From Oceanococcus sp964629015 (lineage in GTDB: Bacteria; Pseudomonadota; Gammaproteobacteria; Nevskiales; Oceanococcaceae): DNA of 64,000 nucleotides. The stretch lies in assembly GCA_964629015.1 (NCBI GenBank), contig CAZVMN010000007.1, positions 62,001-126,000 on the forward strand, written 5' to 3'. The first letter of the stretch is position 1, and each line of letters starts with the position of its first letter. The notes under the pieces are model-generated. The model was not told where the DNA came from and searched no databases. It saw only the letters and a list, made by a program, of their open reading frames with translations. Positions 1 to 7,846 of this stretch are shown here, one piece after another. Position numbers and translations under genes: made by a program.

Positions 1-1
1 T

Positions 2-502
2 ATTTTTAACGCAGACACGCTCAGCTTGGCGCTGCTCTGGGGAGGCGCCTTGACACTCATCGCGCTGGGCGTGATCGGCTTGGTTTTCCCCGCCATCCCG
101 GGGCCACCGCTGCTGTTTGGCGGGCTATGGATGGCGGCCTGGATTGAGGACTACGTCCACATCGGCATGTGGACATTGATCGTGCTGGGCCTACTGGCCT
201 TGCTTGGTGTGCTGGCAGATTTCATCGCCGGCGCTCTTGGCGCCAAACGCTTCGGTGCTTCAGGCTTGTCCGTGCTGGGCGCTACGCTGGGCGCTATCGT
301 GGGCATCTTCTTTGGGATCATTGGTCTGTTGATCGGACCGTTTGCCGGCGCAGTGATCGGCGAGCTGATGTCGGGCCGCACATTGGATGCGGCGGGACGC
401 GCCGGCGTGGGCGCGACCATCGGCTTGCTCATCGGCACGGCCGCCAAGCTCGCCACCGGCATCATGATGGTCGGGATTTTCCTGTTCGTACGCCTGACTT
501 AA
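2..502 (+). CDS. DUF456 family membrane protein, 5' end outside window
   Basis: The frame is open to the left edge, so the true start is probably upstream. A TTG at 26 is the first possible internal start. The visible protein is almost wholly hydrophobic with Gly-rich membrane segments, including the motif GLVFPAIPGPPLLFGGL near its start and a later GAxxG-rich repeat-like part (LGATLGAIVGIFFGIIGLLIGPFAGAVIGE is contained there). This arrangement of Pro-Gly motif followed by glycine-zipper helices is typical of the DUF456 family, whose function is unknown. No partner gene is visible upstream. A hairpin and about 90 bases separate it from the acyl-CoA synthetase gene. Confidence 0.8.
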   Translation: MFNADTLSLALLWGGALTLIALGVIGLVFPAIPGPPLLFGGLWMAAWIEDYVHIGMWTLIVLGLLALLGVLADFIAGALGAKRFGASGLSVLGATLGAIVGIFFGIIGLLIGPFAGAVIGELMSGRTLDAAGRAGVGATIGLLIGTAAKLATGIMMVGIFLFVRLT

Positions 503-545
503 GGCCCTGATATTGCGGGGCGCGATGCTATCATCCGTGACGGCC

Positions 546-563
546 TAGCCAGCGCCCTGGCTA
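546..563 (+). repeat. Inverted repeat in the acyl-CoA synthetase leader
   Basis: TAGCCAG and CTGGCTA form a perfect 7-bp stem with a 4-nt loop. There is no T tract, so it is not a convincing terminator. It lies about 30 bases before the downstream start codon and could be an operator or an mRNA leader hairpin. Confidence 0.3.
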
Positions 564-592
564 CTTCAAAACCATCGAAACAGGAGACCCGC

Positions 593-2407
593 ATGAGCAG
601 CGCCAATACGCTGGAATTTCGCGATCTGGCACGTAGCGCCTTGAAACTCGCACCGGATCTGCCACGCGCCGCCACTGCCATGGCGCGCACACTGTTGCTC
701 AAGAAAGACAAAGCCCAATCCATCGGCTCACTGGTCGAACAGCAGGCCCGCCAACGGCCCAACCAGTTGGCGATCCGTTACCAGGACAGTGCCTATACCT
801 ACGCGGAGTTCAACCAAGCCGCCAACCGTGTGGCCCATTACCTGGAAGGTCGCGGCGTGGGCGGTGGAGACGTCGTTGCGGTGATGATGGAAAACCGCCC
901 CGAAGTGCTGATTGCCGTGGCTGGTATCGTCAAGCTGGGCGCCATCGCCAGCATGATCAATACCTCACAACGCGACCATGTGCTGATCCACAGCCTGACG
1001 CTGGTCAAACCACGCTTCACCATTGTGGGCAGCGAGCTGCGCGAGGCGATTGATTCCGTCAGCGAGGAACTCGGCCAGGCATTTGCCGACAGCCGCCTGT
1101 TTCAGCGCGACGACAACGAGGACGAATGCCCTGCAGGATACGTCGATCTTGACACCGAACTGCGCCAGCAACCGACCACCAATCCACCCAGCACCGACGA
1201 TGTGCTGCTTGGACAACCGGCCTATTACATCTTCACCTCAGGCACGACCGGGTTACCCAAAGCCTCTGTGATGAGCCATCTACGCTGGACCCGGGCCTGT
1301 TACTCCATGGGTCAGGCGGCCATGGCCACGCGTGACAATGACGTGTTCTATTGCGCCCTGCCGCTGTATCACAACAACGCCCTGACCCTGGCGTGGTCCG
1401 CCGCGCTGGGTGGCGGTGCAACCATGGCACTGGCGCGTAAGTTTTCAGCCAGCCGCTTCTGGGATGACATCCGCCGCTTTGATGCCACCATGTTCTGCTA
1501 CATCGGTGAGCTGTGCCGCTATCTGCTGGCGCAACCCGAGCGCGACAACGACCGCCAGCATCACGTACGTTTGTGTGTCGGCAATGGCCTGCGCCCAGAA
1601 ATCTGGGACGAGTTCAAATCCCGCTTTGGCATTGAACGCATCAACGAGTTTTATGGCGCCTCGGAAGGCAATCTGATTTTCACCAACGCCTTCAATGTGG
1701 ACCGTACAGCCGGTTTCTGTCCGATGTCCTTCGCCGTCGTCAAATACGACATCGACGCCGATGAGCCCGTGCGTGACAACAACGGCCACATGCTGCGGGT
1801 GAACAAAGGCGAATCCGGATTGCTGCTCACCGAGGTCACCGAGCGTTTCGGTTTCGAGGGTTACACCGACCCCAAAGCCAGCGAGAAAAAACTGTTCCGT
1901 GACGTGTTTGCGCCGGGCGATTGCTGGTTCAACACGGGCGATCTGGTGCGCGACCAGGGCTTCAAACACATCCAGTTTGTTGATCGCCTCGGCGATACCT
2001 TCCGCTGGAAGGGCGAGAACGTTGCGACCACCGAGGTCGAAGCCGCGGTCAACCGCTGGCCTCAGGTCGATCAGGCCGTGGTTTACGGCGTGGAAGTGCC
2101 AAACACCGACGGGCGCGCCGGTATGGCGGCCATTACGCCAACCTGTCCGGTTGACGAGTTCGACTTTGCCGGCTTTGCGAATCACGTCGCCGGAAGCTTG
2201 CCCGCTTATGCGCGCCCGCTGTTTCTGCGTTTGCGCGAAGCGCAGGAAGTCACAGGTACATTCAAGCACCGCAAGGTCGAGCTCAAGCAGGAGGGTTTTG
2301 ATCCCAACGCCTGCGGTGAGCCTCTGTACCTACTCAACGGCGCTGAGTACGTCACCCTGAGCGATAAAGAATTCTCCGCCATACACGCGGGTGAATTGCG
2401 CTTGTAA
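593..2407 (+). CDS. Long-chain acyl-CoA synthetase, FatP/FadD6 type
   Basis: Activates long or very-long-chain fatty acids to acyl-CoA using ATP. The AMP-binding signature FTSGTTGLPKAS lies near residue 213, YGASEGN near 353, an FNTGDL motif near 450, and the DRLGDTFRWKGENVATTEV motif that marks the fatty-acid-transport-protein/very-long-chain branch near 465. The length of 604 residues is normal for that branch. An AGGAGA ribosome site precedes the ATG. It stands alone between the DUF456 gene and metY. Substrate chain length cannot be read from the sequence; the enzyme class is secure. Confidence 0.9.
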   Translation: MSSANTLEFRDLARSALKLAPDLPRAATAMARTLLLKKDKAQSIGSLVEQQARQRPNQLAIRYQDSAYTYAEFNQAANRVAHYLEGRGVGGGDVVAVMMENRPEVLIAVAGIVKLGAIASMINTSQRDHVLIHSLTLVKPRFTIVGSELREAIDSVSEELGQAFADSRLFQRDDNEDECPAGYVDLDTELRQQPTTNPPSTDDVLLGQPAYYIFTSGTTGLPKASVMSHLRWTRACYSMGQAAMATRDNDVFYCALPLYHNNALTLAWSAALGGGATMALARKFSASRFWDDIRRFDATMFCYIGELCRYLLAQPERDNDRQHHVRLCVGNGLRPEIWDEFKSRFGIERINEFYGASEGNLIFTNAFNVDRTAGFCPMSFAVVKYDIDADEPVRDNNGHMLRVNKGESGLLLTEVTERFGFEGYTDPKASEKKLFRDVFAPGDCWFNTGDLVRDQGFKHIQFVDRLGDTFRWKGENVATTEVEAAVNRWPQVDQAVVYGVEVPNTDGRAGMAAITPTCPVDEFDFAGFANHVAGSLPAYARPLFLRLREAQEVTGTFKHRKVELKQEGFDPNACGEPLYLLNGAEYVTLSDKEFSAIHAGELRL

Positions 2408-2518
2408 GCGCAAGGCGTGGATCGCGCCACGCCGCCAAACCCATAACAAAGAACGCGGCGCCTCAGGATTTGCCCCGGCGCCACGTATAAAACACACAGC
2501 ACAGGAAACCCCACAAGC

Positions 2519-3793
2519 ATGAGCATGCATCCCGACACCATCGCATTGCACCACGCCTACGACCCCGACAACCAGAACGCCGTCGCGGTCCCGATTCATC
2601 AAACCACGTCCTATGCCTTCGACAGCGCCCAGCACGCCGCTGATCTGTTCGATCTCAAGGTGCCCGGCAACATCTATAGCCGCATCATGAACCCGACCTG
2701 CAGCGTGCTCGAACAACGCATGACTGCACTGGAAGGTGGTGTCGGCGCACTGGCGATGGCGTCCGGCATGGCGGCCATCACTGCGGCCATTCAGACCATT
2801 GCCCAGGCTGGCGACAACATCATTTCGGTCAGCGAACTGTACGGCGGCACCTTCAATCTGTTCGCCCATACCTTGCCGCGTCAGGGTATTGAGGTGCGCT
2901 TTGCGGACAAAGATGACTTTGCCGGCATGGCGTCAAAGATCGACAGCCACACGCGGGCCATTTACTGCGAATCCATCGGCAATCCTTCGGGCAACGTGGC
3001 CGACATTGAAAATCTGGCCAAAGTGGCACACGAGCACGGCATTCCGCTGATCGTGGACAGCACGGTGTCGACGCCATTCCTGGAAAAACCCTTCGACTTC
3101 GGGGCCGACATCGTGGTCCACGCGGCGACCAAATACATTGGTGGTCACGGCACAAGCATCGGCGGCGTCATCGTGGACAGCGGCAAATTCGACTGGATGG
3201 CCAACGCTGAGCGCTTCCCCCTGCTGACCCAGCCGGACGTGTCCTATCACGGCGTCAACTACGCGCAGGATGTGGGCGAAGCGGCATTCATCACCCGTGC
3301 CCGCGTGGTGCCACTGCGCAACATGGGCGCGGCCATGAGTCCGTTCAATGCGTTCTTGTTCCTGCAGGGATTGGAAACACTCTCGCTGCGTATGGAACGC
3401 GTCAACAGCAACACCCTGGCGGTGGCCCAACATCTGAGTCAGCACGATAAAGTCAGCTGGGTCAGCTACGCCGGCCTGAGCGATCACCGCGATTATCCGC
3501 TGGCGCAGAAATACCTGGGCGGTCACGGCTCCGGCATTCTGAGCTTCGGCATCAAAGGCGGACGCGAGGCCGGTGTGCGCTTCTACGATGCCCTCCAGCT
3601 GATTCTGCGTTTGGTCAACATTGGTGATGCGAAGAGTTGCGCCGCCATTCCGGCGTCGACCACACACCGCCAGCTGAACGAGGACGAACTCCGCCAAGCC
3701 GGTGTAACACCCGATATGGTGCGCTTGTCCATCGGTATTGAACACATCAGTGATCTGATCGCTGATCTGGACCAAGCCCTCAACGCGGCCTGA
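2519..3793 (+). CDS. metY: O-acetylhomoserine sulfhydrylase-type enzyme (MetY)
   Basis: PLP enzyme of the Cys/Met metabolism family that makes homocysteine from an O-acyl-homoserine and sulfide. It shows the family N-terminus TIALHHAYDPDNQNAVAVPI, the YSRIMNPT motif, the SELYGGTFNLF segment and the PLP-lysine motif HAATKYIGGHG near residue 200. The C-terminal motif VRLSIGIEHISDLIADL and the length of 424 are typical of MetY rather than MetB or MetZ. An AGGAAA ribosome site precedes tandem in-frame ATGs at 2519 and 2525; the first was taken. The acyl donor enzyme metX lies 38 kb away and looks like a succinyl-transferring type, so the natural substrate deserves checking. Confidence 0.88.
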   Translation: MSMHPDTIALHHAYDPDNQNAVAVPIHQTTSYAFDSAQHAADLFDLKVPGNIYSRIMNPTCSVLEQRMTALEGGVGALAMASGMAAITAAIQTIAQAGDNIISVSELYGGTFNLFAHTLPRQGIEVRFADKDDFAGMASKIDSHTRAIYCESIGNPSGNVADIENLAKVAHEHGIPLIVDSTVSTPFLEKPFDFGADIVVHAATKYIGGHGTSIGGVIVDSGKFDWMANAERFPLLTQPDVSYHGVNYAQDVGEAAFITRARVVPLRNMGAAMSPFNAFLFLQGLETLSLRMERVNSNTLAVAQHLSQHDKVSWVSYAGLSDHRDYPLAQKYLGGHGSGILSFGIKGGREAGVRFYDALQLILRLVNIGDAKSCAAIPASTTHRQLNEDELRQAGVTPDMVRLSIGIEHISDLIADLDQALNAA

Positions 3794-3799
3794 GTCTAC

Positions 3800-3829
3800 G
3801 GCGCGCTTCTGTCCGGGTGGGAGCGCGCC
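3800..3829. terminator. Hairpin between convergent metY and PilZ genes
   Basis: GGCGCGCT and AGCGCGCC form a perfect 8-bp stem around a 14-nt loop, immediately next to the stop codon of the opposing PilZ gene. No strong T run is present on either side, so it is a weak or mRNA-protecting bidirectional terminator at best. Confidence 0.4.
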
Positions 3830-4189
3830 TCAATTCCGCCCGAAGAGGGCCGGATACTTGCGAATCAAACGGCGCTGCTCACTCATCACGAGAGGCAGAG
3901 GCACCCCGTCGGACAACACGACCACAACCTCATCATGCTGGCGTCGTAATACCCGTCCTTCCACCGCAACACTCTGACCCGACAACTGCAAAATACCCAC
4001 CAGGTGGCGTTGCTGCTCAAGCTCCTGGCTAGCGTCCACAGCGACCAAGCGCAAACCGCCCTCCGAGATTTCACTCACGGGATAGTTGGCGCCTTCGGTC
4101 AATAGACTGGGGCGTTCCGTTTGCGGATAGTGCAAACGAAAATAAGCGCGCCGCTGCGCGTCGTTGTCATCCGTAGGGGCCATAGCCAA
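3830..4189 (-). CDS. PilZ domain protein
   Basis: Small cytoplasmic protein of 119 residues consisting of one PilZ domain, the usual c-di-GMP receptor fold. The Arg-rich binding loop QRRAYFRL near residue 12 and the second motif SEISEGGLRL near residue 40 match the RxxxR and (D/N)xSxxG signatures; the first position of the second motif is Glu instead of Asp/Asn. The protein then has alternating beta strands and a basic C-terminal helix. The neighbours give no hint of a target. A c-di-GMP-related EAL protein is encoded at 35-39 kb. Binding of c-di-GMP is inferred from the motifs only. Confidence 0.8.
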   Translation of the reverse strand: MAMAPTDDNDAQRRAYFRLHYPQTERPSLLTEGANYPVSEISEGGLRLVAVDASQELEQQRHLVGILQLSGQSVAVEGRVLRRQHDEVVVVLSDGVPLPLVMSEQRRLIRKYPALFGRN

Positions 4190-4238
4190 GTGACGTCAAG
4201 CTTGAACAGAGTCTAGCCTACACTGCCCCAAGCGCCAC

Positions 4239-5822
4239 TCAGAGCAAAGTCGCCAACATGTCATCGCAGACCGACGCGAAGTAGTCCTGCACATAAGCCT
4301 CGACCTCGGACTCCGAGGCCGCCGGCAACGCCGCAGCCTGCTCGAAGGAATTCCGGGTCAATCGGCTAAGGTTATTGGCTGCAGCCGCGCTCAAAGAATC
4401 GTGCGTAAAGGCCTGTGTGTAGCGCGCGGCCAAGCCCAGCGCCCAATCGTGGTAGCCACCATCCAGGCCCGCATCCATCACGCGTTGCGACGGCAAGGTC
4501 TCGGGTGCGCTCCATTTGTCACGCTGGGTCTGCACCGCCCGAGCGTAGCGATTGCCGCCGTGCGCCCGATCCAACTGCACCGCGATCAACGCACAGTCAT
4601 CCAGGCATTCATCCAACCAATGACGCAACGACAGACTGGATGAGCCGCGCATCAACTTGACCCCAGGCTGACGCCCGTAGCGGATGGCGACCGTGCGGTT
4701 ATGTTTGTTGATCTTCTCCCGCCCGGGATTGTCTTCGCCCCAGGCCAGGCAGGCGAGCAAAAACACTTCCATGAAGCGTGCGCTGTCGGGCTTCAAACCC
4801 AGCGGATCAAACGGATCGACATCGAGCATGCGCACCTCGATGTAGCTGACGCCGCGATTGAACAAGGCGCATGCCGGCCGTTCTCCACGCTCCGCGATTT
4901 GCTTGGGCCGAATGGCGCTGTAGTACTCGTTTTCGATCTGCAGAATGTTGCCATTGAGCTGTATCCAGTCGCCGCCCGTGTGGCCGCCCAGCGCCTCATA
5001 CGCTGGCCACGGCGTCCGCGTGGCCAGCACCAACTCGCGCACATAATCCTTGAGGTCACGATGCGAAATATTGAGGTCAGACTGGGCTGGGCTTTGATAG
5101 CCAATATCGCTCATCCGCAAACTGGTCGCGAACTCACCGAACACGTGTTGCTCATCCAGCGAGCGTAGCCCGCTGGTGGGTTGTGCCACGGAACTGCGTG
5201 CAGCGATCGGCGAAGCCCCGAACAAATACGGCAGCACCCAGGCATGCTGGTCAAATCCACGGATGAGTCGAAAATACAGCTGATTACGGCATTCCTGCTC
5301 ACTCAGCCCCTCGCCCAAGCGCGGATGCATATGCGCCACGAAACGTGGGTCGAAAGAAAAGTTGAAGTGCACACCCGCAATGATCTGCATGATCTTACCG
5401 TAGCGCGAAGCCAGACCCTGGCGGTAAATCTGCTTCATGCGACCACTCGCACTGGGGCCGAAATCTGCGATGCGAATCTGCTCCTCACGGACCGCTGGCG
5501 GCATACTCATGGGCCACAATCGCTCACCGTCCGGCAGGTTCCGTGCTACCCAGGCGTGCAAATCGTGCAACTCACCCAGCATGGGATCGGCGCCCTGATG
5601 CGGTGCGGTCACCAATTCCAGCAAACCTTCAGAGAAATCCACCGTAATCGAAGGGTGCGTGAGCTTATGCCCTATCGCCTGAGGGTGACCGGTTTCGGAC
5701 ACCTCGCCGTGCGCGTCGACGCGAAGTGTTTCACGCTCAAGGCCCAGACGATTTTGCGTCAATGTCGCGAAATCCAGCTGCTCAAGGCAAGTCCGTTTCA
5801 ACACGGACGGGCGATTCGACAT
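4239..5822 (-). CDS. gshA: Glutamate--cysteine ligase, E. coli GshA type
   Basis: Catalyses the first step of glutathione synthesis, ATP-dependent joining of glutamate and cysteine. The N-terminal part carries LGLERETLRV, and DFSEGLLELVT and RLWPMSMPP follow, all hallmark motifs of the class 1 gammaproteobacterial enzyme. NRGVSYIEVRMLDVDPFDP near residue 320 is another strong match. The start at 5822 (MSNRPSVL) gives 527 residues, close to the E. coli length. An in-frame ATG at 5867 would run into the divergent gene. No clear ribosome site is seen. The starts of this gene and the divergent exported-protein gene are only about 40 bases apart, so their promoters probably overlap coding sequence. 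Confidence 0.93.
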   Translation of the reverse strand: MSNRPSVLKRTCLEQLDFATLTQNRLGLERETLRVDAHGEVSETGHPQAIGHKLTHPSITVDFSEGLLELVTAPHQGADPMLGELHDLHAWVARNLPDGERLWPMSMPPAVREEQIRIADFGPSASGRMKQIYRQGLASRYGKIMQIIAGVHFNFSFDPRFVAHMHPRLGEGLSEQECRNQLYFRLIRGFDQHAWVLPYLFGASPIAARSSVAQPTSGLRSLDEQHVFGEFATSLRMSDIGYQSPAQSDLNISHRDLKDYVRELVLATRTPWPAYEALGGHTGGDWIQLNGNILQIENEYYSAIRPKQIAERGERPACALFNRGVSYIEVRMLDVDPFDPLGLKPDSARFMEVFLLACLAWGEDNPGREKINKHNRTVAIRYGRQPGVKLMRGSSSLSLRHWLDECLDDCALIAVQLDRAHGGNRYARAVQTQRDKWSAPETLPSQRVMDAGLDGGYHDWALGLAARYTQAFTHDSLSAAAANNLSRLTRNSFEQAAALPAASESEVEAYVQDYFASVCDDMLATLL

Positions 5823-5859
5823 TGGCACTAACTCAGTGGCTGGAAAGTGGCGTACTGTA

Positions 5860-6969
5860 ATGCACATGGCGCGGGCCGTGAATCATTCCCTTCCGCGACG
5901 CTGCGCGCGGTTCCTGGTCGGCACCAGCCTGGTACTGACGACGACCTGTGCCCTGCCGTCTGATTCGGAAAGCCGCCAGGAACCGTTGGAAAACGCCCCG
6001 CGGGAAACCTACGGCAATCACCCGGTCCCTCAGGTCTACCCACGCGAAAAGCCGCGGCCTTGCGATCAGGTCTACGTCCCGACTCACGACGACATGCTCG
6101 ACCTGACCCGCGATCAGATCGAAGAGATCATCTGTCGCGCCGCATTGTGGTTGGACGGCTTTGGCGGCGAAGCCAATGTGCTTGCGGCACGGCGATCACG
6201 CGGACGTCTGGAAACGTCTTACTACTGGTCTGAATTCACCGGTGCGGAAACGCGTGTGCGTTTCAAAGTGCGGGTGGAGTTGCCCGCCCTCAAAGAGCGC
6301 TTGTCGGCCTTCGTTGGCCTGGACAACGATGATGATTTCGTGCGCGGCCGCAGCGAGGGTTTTGCGCTGCGCAGTGAGTTTCCCACGCTGGACGAAGATG
6401 ATGACTGGCTGGCGGGTCTCGGTTATGGGTTCCCGACCTCCAGCCGGGTGTTCAAATCCGATCTTCGCATCGGGGCCAAACGGCTCACCGACACGGAGTT
6501 TTTCGTTCAGAATCGTTTTCGCTATCTGGCCTACAGCGACGACGTCAATGTGATCACGCTGCGCGAAGTGCTGTTCTGGACCAACAAAGATGGCTTCGGC
6601 TCCACCAGCGGCATGGATTTGATGCACGTGATCACCCCCGACCTGCTCGCCCGTTGGGACACCGTCGGTACCGTGACACAGGAAAGCGAAGGGCTGGATT
6701 GGCGCAGTGCGGCCTGGCTCTACTACAGCCTGGGCGGGGAGAAAGGGCTCGCACTGGAAGCCTTTAGCCGCGGCGAAACCCGTCACCCGGTTCCAGTGCG
6801 CGAATACGGCCTGCGCGTGCTCTATCGCCACCCCTTGTTTCGGCAGCGTCTGTACCTGGAATTCATCACTGGTTACACCTGGCCAAAAATCGATCCACGG
6901 ATGGAACGCGATGGCAGCTACGGCGTCGGCGTTGGTTTGCAACTGCCATTTGGACCCAAAGGCGCGTGA
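5860..6969 (+). CDS. Exported protein, probably outer-membrane beta-barrel
   Basis: I do not recognise a named family. A basic N-terminus followed by the hydrophobic stretch FLVGTSLVLTTT looks like a Sec signal peptide. A Cys follows at its end (LTTTC), but a Thr before the Cys makes a lipobox unlikely. After a Cys-containing linker the protein has many short amphipathic strands rich in Arg, Tyr, Phe and Glu, and it ends in a strand (YGVGVGLQLPFG) of barrel-like character. A GTG at 5836 could also start the frame; the ATG at 5860 places a better signal peptide at the N-terminus. Divergent from gshA. The outer-membrane location is inferred. Confidence 0.55.
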   Translation: MHMARAVNHSLPRRCARFLVGTSLVLTTTCALPSDSESRQEPLENAPRETYGNHPVPQVYPREKPRPCDQVYVPTHDDMLDLTRDQIEEIICRAALWLDGFGGEANVLAARRSRGRLETSYYWSEFTGAETRVRFKVRVELPALKERLSAFVGLDNDDDFVRGRSEGFALRSEFPTLDEDDDWLAGLGYGFPTSSRVFKSDLRIGAKRLTDTEFFVQNRFRYLAYSDDVNVITLREVLFWTNKDGFGSTSGMDLMHVITPDLLARWDTVGTVTQESEGLDWRSAAWLYYSLGGEKGLALEAFSRGETRHPVPVREYGLRVLYRHPLFRQRLYLEFITGYTWPKIDPRMERDGSYGVGVGLQLPFGPKGA

Positions 6970-7026
6970 AGCGTATTCGCGCCGCAGTCCTTCACTTTTT
7001 CACTGCGGCCTCAACCTTAAGCTCCG

Positions 7027-7044
7027 TCACATCTCACCATGTGA
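7027..7044. promoter_or_regulatory. Perfect inverted repeat before the FIST-like gene
   Basis: TCACAT and ATGTGA flank a 6-nt spacer and end 9 bases before the ATG. The half-sites are those of a CRP site but in the reverse order, so this is not a normal CRP site. It is a candidate operator or a hairpin near the start codon. Confidence 0.3.
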
Positions 7045-7053
7045 TGCAAAGCA

Positions 7054-7734
7054 ATGTTCAAAATTGTTCTGGGCTGCAGCCATGAGCGTGATCCGGCACA
7101 AGCGGTCGGCACGGTAATCGCACACGCGATGTCCGGCCTCGCCGATGCGCGCGCACAGGCAGGCATATTGTTAAACAGCGGCCACCGCAACGACACAACC
7201 CTGTTGCGCGCCATTCATGAGACCTGGCCGTCCATCAATCTGATCGGTTGCGCCGGTCCCGCGCACAACGACCATCCGACATTGAATCTGTTGCTTCTGA
7301 ACAGCCCGGATTTGGTCTTTCATGTCACCAGCGGTGTTCGCGCCGAAACGCCGCAAGCCGCGGCGGAACATGCCCTGTCCGCGTTTATGGATCAAGCGCA
7401 CAACCTCGCGCTGTATTTGAGTCTGCACGACCAGTCACAACCCTGGCCCGAGGATTTCCTGCACGCGACTACCCGGCTGCTGCCGGAACAATGTGCGTGC
7501 CTGGAGCCTCTGCTCCCCCCCGTCGAACAACCGTGGACCATCGAACGCTACTACCAGGGCCTTGAGGTCACCACCGACCGATTGCCGCTGTTGCTCGCCA
7601 GCAACCGCGTCGACGATGACGGCGGCTGGCGCTTCACCCGTCAACCTGGGATTGTGCGCAAACAACATGGCGAAGCGGTCTACGAATACGACCGCCTAAT
7701 CGGTGACCGGCGGCGACGCCAACCGGCCGCGTAA
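7054..7734 (+). CDS. FIST-N-like protein fragment
   Basis: The N-terminus resembles the start of FIST domains, small-ligand sensory domains often tied to signal transduction: a repeated Ala-rich helix, then AGILLNSGHRNDTTLLRAI and the typical INLIGCAGP segment near residue 70. Normal FIST proteins continue for about 350-400 residues with a FIST-C domain; this one stops at 226 with a C-terminus that I do not recognise. No frameshifted remainder is visible downstream before icmF, so it looks like a short stand-alone form rather than a broken copy. The assignment rests on pattern similarity and is moderate. Confidence 0.5.
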   Translation: MFKIVLGCSHERDPAQAVGTVIAHAMSGLADARAQAGILLNSGHRNDTTLLRAIHETWPSINLIGCAGPAHNDHPTLNLLLLNSPDLVFHVTSGVRAETPQAAAEHALSAFMDQAHNLALYLSLHDQSQPWPEDFLHATTRLLPEQCACLEPLLPPVEQPWTIERYYQGLEVTTDRLPLLLASNRVDDDGGWRFTRQPGIVRKQHGEAVYEYDRLIGDRRRRQPAA

Positions 7735-7808
7735 GCGGAGAATTCTGCTTCTCGTCCAATCCGGCGATTTTCGCGGCTCAAGCGCACAGTAAACTGACGC
7801 GGTTTCGC

Positions 7809-7814
7809 TATACT
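7809..7814 (+). promoter_or_regulatory. Candidate -10 element for icmF
   Basis: TATACT lies 32 bases before the icmF start. No good -35 box is placed at the normal distance. A near-palindrome, ACCGATCGTT, sits between the element and the ribosome site and could be an operator. Both are weak calls. Confidence 0.3.
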
Positions 7815-7846
7815 GCGATTAATTAACCGATCGTTCAGGAGCCGAC

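Noticed and set aside
7027..7044. CRP binding site
   Set aside because: Half-sites are in reverse order (TCACAT...ATGTGA instead of TGTGA...TCACA).
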